Part shown: positions 59,929 to 64,000 of the stretch, piece by piece
Position numbering within the stretch: the first letter of the stretch is position 1
How the letters are laid out: every line of letters begins with the position of its first letter
Assembly: GCA_040389965.1 (NCBI GenBank)
Contig: JAZJZF010000018.1
Location: 1-64,000, forward strand
Direction of reading: 5' to 3'
DNA length: 64,000 bases
Source of the DNA: UBA4416 sp040389965
GTDB lineage: Bacteria > Bacteroidota > Bacteroidia > B-17B0 > Aurantibacillaceae
Translations under genes and position numbers: made by a program
The notes under the pieces: model-generated
Database searches by the model: none
What the model saw: the letters and a program-made list of their open reading frames with translations, nothing else
Told to the model about the DNA's origin: nothing

Positions 59929-60306
59929 TTATTTATTACCTTTTACGATGAACCACCATAACGCTACATAAACAGCTTCCGGTTTAGCACCTTGTATATC
60001 ATGCGTAACATCGCTCATTTTTGCGATAGTACTATTGCTTGAGTTACGGATATCGTTACCATCTACTTTTAATACAGAAGAGTTGCTTGAGTTACGGATT
60101 GTTTTTCCATCGCTATCAACAGAACCAATTGAACTATTGCTTGAGTTACGGATCGTTTTTCCATCACTGTCAATACTTCCTACTGAAGAGTTACTTGAAT
60201 TTCTTAAAGTTTTACCATCGCTATCCATTTTGTATTGCGCGGAAGCAATACCCGAAATCATTGTGAAAGCTAAAACTGCTAATGTTGTTTTAAAAGATGT
60301 TTTCAT
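59929..60306 (-). CDS. Small secreted protein of 18-residue tandem repeats
   Basis: A 125-residue protein with a signal peptide (1-24, ending A-S-A-Q). Residues 27-96 are three 18-residue repeats with pattern (I/V/M)-D-S-D-G-K-T-(I/L)-R-N-S-S-N-S-S-(V/I)-G-S plus a shortened fourth copy. The spacing of small hydrophobics and Asn/Ser suggests a beta-solenoid or beta-roll. The tail contains a hydrophobic A-V-Y-V-A-L-W-W-F-I-V before a basic end. No type IX sorting domain or lipobox. Function unknown; similar repeat proteins occur in Bacteroidota. Confidence 0.85.
   Translation of the reverse strand: MKTSFKTTLAVLAFTMISGIASAQYKMDSDGKTLRNSSNSSVGSIDSDGKTIRNSSNSSIGSVDSDGKTIRNSSNSSVLKVDGNDIRNSSNSTIAKMSDVTHDIQGAKPEAVYVALWWFIVKGNK
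60019..60228 (-). repeat. 54-bp coding tandem repeats
   Basis: Three 54-bp units and one 48-bp unit within the small secreted protein gene, sharing the core encoding N-S-S-N-S-S and D-S-D-G-K-T. High DNA identity suggests recent duplication and possible copy-number variation. Confidence 0.85.
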
Positions 60307-60361
60307 TTATGTTAATTTTTTAGGTTTATCTAATATAATATAATTTCGGTAATAACAGTGT

Positions 60362-61855
60362 TTATAAATTGTTAATCTTCAGCTCAAATTCTGTTTGGGC
60401 TGCATTGCATACAAAACTGATATAAGATGCCTTATCTATAAAGTAAATGGCCACATTCTGGCCCTTTTCCGTGCTTAGCAATACCTTGTTTTCGAGGCCT
60501 TTCTTTCCTGAAAACACATAATTAAATACTTTTTTACCATTCAGTATGTTGGTTTTTTTAAGTACATAAAACAAATTCCCTGTATTGTCTGTTGCCGTTT
60601 TTACGACAACCGGATTTAAAGGATTGGTGTATTTAAATTTGTCGTAATCGCCCATATCCTTTAAGTAAATTTTACCATAAGTATCGCCTTTGGTAAAGCT
60701 TATAAAATCGGGAATAACTTTTGTTGCACTATTTATGGGTGCAGCTTTTATCATATAATCTTCTTCCTTTGGTATAACACTGAGATTCCATGAAGTAGAG
60801 TAACACATAATATTAGGCTGTGTTTGCTCATAAAGATCCGCAATAACGTTGTAGCTCTTATCGGCTTGTTTTGTAAATTCCCTTACTTTAAAATGCAAGG
60901 GTAAAGTGGCTACACCGGGCTTTGCAGGTAAAATAATGGGAAGCGGCTTTTCTATTCTCAATACCGCCTCGCCCGCGCTGTCTATTTGCAGGATAAATAA
61001 CTGATGCGCAGCAGATAGCGTTTTAAAATCAGCGGTATGATTTTTAAAATCGATCATGCCGGCCGGATAAATGCTTCCAATAACATCTATACTTTTATCT
61101 GTAGGATTGTATAAAGATTTAGAATACATGAAATTCCGGGTATCGCCTTTAGCGCTTAGTTTCGTGCCTTTTTTAATCGTTCCAGTTTTAGCATTTATTC
61201 TTAGAATCCATTGCCCTTTTTTAATCCCGTCATTAACGTGTGCATACAGTATGACGTCATTAGAGTCGGCATAAACAACCGTTGCCCTGTGAATGTATTG
61301 CCTTTCAAAAGCATATTGCCATTTAAAATCATATTCAAAAGGCTTATCCATGGCCTTTACAGAATATTTAGATAAATAAAATTGTTTAGTGGCCGAATCC
61401 GAATTTGTTTTAATCAAATACAGATCTTTTCCTGAACTGTAGGATTCATCGTCAAAAGCAGTGAGGGAATTAATATGATTGGCATCATAATCGCTCACGG
61501 CGCAAATGGTTTTAAGCGTTGTATCGAGTCTTAAAAGCGTAACCCTGTTTTTTTGATTGGCCAGTTGAAAATAAAAATTCAATACATTATGTATTGTATC
61601 TGAGCTTATTTCGAGGTAATCAGTCGAAGTATGCTTTCCTAAGCTGAACTCTGTACTGTCTTTTAATTGCAGGTTGGCAGAGTAGGAGAAGCATTTAAAT
61701 ACTAAAGATTCTTTGCGCTGCTCGTAGCCAAAAGCATAAATATGTTGCTTATAAAAACAAGAGCCGGCAGATAAAAGGTTACGTTTAACACTTTGGCTGT
61801 ATAGCTGTGCCGAAACAAACCATAATCCTATTAATATGCCAATTCTAATACCCAT
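60362..61855 (-). CDS. Exported protein of unknown function
   Basis: About 497 residues from ATG 61855, chosen because it begins directly at a signal peptide (M-G-I-R-I-G-I-L-I-G-L-W-F-V-S-A-Q) and because a promoter lies just upstream; an earlier ATG is within that promoter. The mature part has repeated strand-like segments with Y-A-F-G-Y, L-R-L-D-T-T-L, I-L-R-I-N-A-K-T-G-T-I, spaced at about 50-60 residues, which could be a beta-propeller. No lipobox, no type IX sorting domain. I do not recognise the family. Confidence 0.7.
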   Translation of the reverse strand: MGIRIGILIGLWFVSAQLYSQSVKRNLLSAGSCFYKQHIYAFGYEQRKESLVFKCFSYSANLQLKDSTEFSLGKHTSTDYLEISSDTIHNVLNFYFQLANQKNRVTLLRLDTTLKTICAVSDYDANHINSLTAFDDESYSSGKDLYLIKTNSDSATKQFYLSKYSVKAMDKPFEYDFKWQYAFERQYIHRATVVYADSNDVILYAHVNDGIKKGQWILRINAKTGTIKKGTKLSAKGDTRNFMYSKSLYNPTDKSIDVIGSIYPAGMIDFKNHTADFKTLSAAHQLFILQIDSAGEAVLRIEKPLPIILPAKPGVATLPLHFKVREFTKQADKSYNVIADLYEQTQPNIMCYSTSWNLSVIPKEEDYMIKAAPINSATKVIPDFISFTKGDTYGKIYLKDMGDYDKFKYTNPLNPVVVKTATDNTGNLFYVLKKTNILNGKKVFNYVFSGKKGLENKVLLSTEKGQNVAIYFIDKASYISFVCNAAQTEFELKINNL

Positions 61856-61861
61856 TATAGG

Positions 61862-61891
61862 CAAATATAACCAATAATCAAACACTTCAAA
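61862..61891 (-). promoter_or_regulatory. Promoter TTTG-N18-TATATTTG
   Basis: On the minus strand, TTTG at 61891-61888 and TATATTTG at 61869-61862 with 18 bases between, a full match to the Bacteroidota -33/-7 pattern. The -7 box ends 6 bases before ATG 61855, so the message would be nearly leaderless. Confidence 0.6.
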
Positions 61892-61946
61892 AATGGCTTG
61901 GAAAACACTATTTTTAATGTTATTCTTGTGCTGCTAAATTAAACAC

Positions 61947-64000
61947 ATGAACTCAACTAAACTACTTATTTTACCTATTGCAGCGGTGCTTGCATTAAGT
62001 GCCTGTAAATCTAATCAGACAGAATTGGACGGCGATATTGCCGTTGTAAAAAAAGACTCTATCATGCAAGATACATCTAAACCATTCGAGTACATCAGCG
62101 AACAATTTGCTGATCTCAGGATCCTACGTTACGAAATTCCGGGCTTTGATCAGTTAAGTCTGCAACAAAAAGAATTATTATATTATTTATCCGAAGCGGC
62201 ATTGTGCGGACGTGATATTGCATGGGATCAGAATTATAAATACAATTTAACGATCCGTAAAACGATTGATGCTATTGTTGAAAATTACAAAGGCGACGTT
62301 AACTCTGCGGATTATAAAAACTTTTTAGTGTATGCTAAACGTGTATGGTTCAGTAGAGGAATCCACCATCATTATAGCAGCGATAAATTCATTCCTGAAT
62401 GTTCCCAGGAATTTTTTGGACAGTTGATTAAAACAGCGGATCACAGCTTGTTGCCATTGAATAAAGGTGAAACTGCCATGGATTTAGTAGCTCGTTTATT
62501 ACCTATTATTTACGATCCGAATATTGCACCTAAAAAAGTGAGCTTGGATGCAAGTAAAGACCTTATTACCAATTCGGCTGTTAATTTTTATGAAGGTGTT
62601 AACCAGGAAGAGGCGATTGCTTTTTATGAAAAAATGACCGATAAAAAAAGCAAAACTCCTGTGATGTTGGGCTTAAACAGTAAGTTGGTGAAAGAAAACG
62701 GCGTACTGGTAGAGAAAACCTGGAAAGTAGGAGGAATGTATACGCAGGCCATCGAAAAAATTGTGTTTTGGTTAGAGAAGGCAATTCCCGTTGCCGAAAA
62801 CCCTGAGCAGAGAGCGGCTTTAGAAAAACTGGTGGTATTTTATAAATCGGGTTCTTTAAAAGATTTTGACGAGTATAATATTGCATGGGTTAAAGATGCA
62901 AACAGTGCTATTGATGTTGTGAACGGTTTTATTGAAGTATATGAAGATCCCTTAGGAAAAAAAGGCTCTTTCGAATCAGTGGTATCCGTAAAAGATTTCG
63001 AAGCTTCTAAACGTATTGCTACCATTGGTGCTAATGCACAATGGTTCGAAGACAATTCTACGTTATTTCCTGAACATAAAAAGAAAAATGTAAAAGGTAT
63101 TTCGGCTAAAGTAATTAATGCGGTAATGGAAAGCGGCGATGCGGCACCATCGACACCAATAGGCATCAATCTGCCAAACAATGAGTGGATCAGAGAAACA
63201 CATGGCTCTAAATCTGTAAACCTTGGTAACATTGTAGAAGCATATGACAAAGCAGCTGGTGGAAGTGTGGTAAATGAATTTTACTACAATGATGCCATCA
63301 AAAAAAATGTATTGGATTATGCAGGATTAGCAGATAAATTACATACCGATATGCATGAGGTAATAGGTCACGCCAGTGGACAAATTGAACCGGGTGTAGG
63401 TCAGCCACACGAAACCCTGAAAAACTATGCATCAGCTTTAGAAGAAGGAAGAGCGGATTTAGTAGCATTATATTATTTAATGGATCAAAAATTAGTGGAT
63501 TTGGGTGTGATGCCATCTTTGGATTATGGTAAAGCAGCTTATGATGAATACATTACCAAAGGTTTAATGGTGCAGTTATCACGTCTTAAATTGGGTGATA
63601 ATATTGAAGAAGCGCACATGCGTAACCGCCAAATGATTGCTGCATGGGCATTTGAAAAAGGCAAGACACAAAACGTTATTGAGAAAAAAACAGAAAACGG
63701 TAAAACGTATTTTGTTGTCAACGATTACCTGAAACTACGTGTCTTATTTGGAGATCTGTTAAGAGAAATTCAACGTATTAAATCGAAAGGCGATTACAAA
63801 GCAGGTAAAGACCTGATTGAAAACTATGGTGTAAAAGTAGACCAGGCTTTACATAAAGAAGTGTTGGAGCGTTATAAAAAACTGTCTATGGCACCGTATC
63901 AGGGCTTTATTCAGCCTAAATTAGTTCCTGTAATGGAAAACGGTAAAATAACAGACGTGAAAGTAGAATACCCAACAAACTTTATGAATCAAATGTTGGA
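61947..64000 (+). CDS. Dipeptidyl-peptidase III family lipoprotein (partial, cut at right edge)
   Basis: The frame opens at ATG 61947 and is still open at the window end after 684 codons. The N-terminus is a lipoprotein signal: L-A-L-S-A-C with the lipidated Cys near residue 20. The M49 zinc motif H-E-V-I-G-H (HExxGH) occurs near residue 474 and the third ligand in E-E-G-R-A-D near 502. M49 enzymes remove dipeptides from the N-terminus of short peptides; the lipoprotein signal places this one in the periplasm or on an outer membrane leaflet. About the last part of the C-terminal region is missing. Divergent from the unknown exported protein with a 91-base gap. Confidence 0.92.
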   Translation, partial: MNSTKLLILPIAAVLALSACKSNQTELDGDIAVVKKDSIMQDTSKPFEYISEQFADLRILRYEIPGFDQLSLQQKELLYYLSEAALCGRDIAWDQNYKYNLTIRKTIDAIVENYKGDVNSADYKNFLVYAKRVWFSRGIHHHYSSDKFIPECSQEFFGQLIKTADHSLLPLNKGETAMDLVARLLPIIYDPNIAPKKVSLDASKDLITNSAVNFYEGVNQEEAIAFYEKMTDKKSKTPVMLGLNSKLVKENGVLVEKTWKVGGMYTQAIEKIVFWLEKAIPVAENPEQRAALEKLVVFYKSGSLKDFDEYNIAWVKDANSAIDVVNGFIEVYEDPLGKKGSFESVVSVKDFEASKRIATIGANAQWFEDNSTLFPEHKKKNVKGISAKVINAVMESGDAAPSTPIGINLPNNEWIRETHGSKSVNLGNIVEAYDKAAGGSVVNEFYYNDAIKKNVLDYAGLADKLHTDMHEVIGHASGQIEPGVGQPHETLKNYASALEEGRADLVALYYLMDQKLVDLGVMPSLDYGKAAYDEYITKGLMVQLSRLKLGDNIEEAHMRNRQMIAAWAFEKGKTQNVIEKKTENGKTYFVVNDYLKLRVLFGDLLREIQRIKSKGDYKAGKDLIENYGVKVDQALHKEVLERYKKLSMAPYQGFIQPKLVPVMENGKITDVKVEYPTNFMNQML

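Noticed and set aside
60019..60228. Regular 54-base repeats considered as a CRISPR array
   Set aside because: There are no unique spacers; the units are contiguous, in frame, and encode 18-residue peptide repeats after a signal peptide.

Overview
The window looks like the chromosome of a Bacteroidota bacterium. Evidence: low G+C by eye (not counted), several TAnnTTTG-type -7 promoter boxes, a type IX secretion cargo with a gliding-motility-type C-terminal domain followed by a PorP/SprF protein, a LytS-type kinase with a LytTR regulator, GldL-like FKxMHWPGA membrane motifs, and almost no strong Shine-Dalgarno sequences. I cannot name the genus.

1-31 kb, one long plus-strand surface-polysaccharide locus. 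It opens with the tail of a NusG/UpxY-like antiterminator, then a HisH/HisF-like amidotransferase pair, a Wzm/Wzt ABC exporter whose ATPase has a C-terminal cargo domain, three NAD-dependent epimerase-like proteins (one without the catalytic Lys), two DegT aminotransferases outside the Pse set, three asparagine-synthetase-like amidotransferases, a FemAB-type acyl/aminoacyl transferase, a left-handed-helix acyltransferase, a methyltransferase, four recognisable glycosyltransferases and an SGNH hydrolase. At 19.8-28 kb lies a pseudaminic-acid-type nonulosonate module: PseB, PseC, a NeuB+cytidylyltransferase fusion broken by one missing T, a PseG+PseH fusion, PseI, a protein of unknown family that may be the transferase, and a YhcH/NanQ-like anomerase. 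The inferred product is a polymer rich in amidated and N-acylated sugars, exported by the ABC route. Two G8 tracts sit inside the ATPase and a glycosyltransferase gene.

31-46 kb, mostly housekeeping and envelope genes: purF (minus, overlapping wecE tail to tail), a CotH/lamin-tail type IX cargo with its PorP/SprF partner, penicillin-binding protein 1C, a MerR regulator, a TPR-LytS kinase and LytTR regulator, an M16 protein without the zinc motif, and a glycosyltransferase with a sugar (heptose-type) kinase, ended by a bidirectional terminator.

46-56 kb: a large GT-C-like membrane protein, a PadR-controlled membrane protein with two GldL-like motifs, a bacterial PH-domain protein, a DNA polymerase III alpha subunit carrying its own N-terminal proofreading exonuclease, and an isolated ORF6N protein.

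56-60 kb, a peroxide-defence block: OsmC, catalase, an unannotated 57-residue Cys-rich small protein, Dps, and divergent OxyR (Cys199/Cys208 kept) with a perfect ATAG-N7-CTAT dyad between dps and oxyR. The window ends with a secreted protein built of 18-residue repeats, an unknown 497-residue secreted protein, and the start of a DPP3-family lipoprotein peptidase cut by the right edge. No tRNA, rRNA, CRISPR array or insertion sequence was seen, and no gene-free stretch exceeds about 205 bases.
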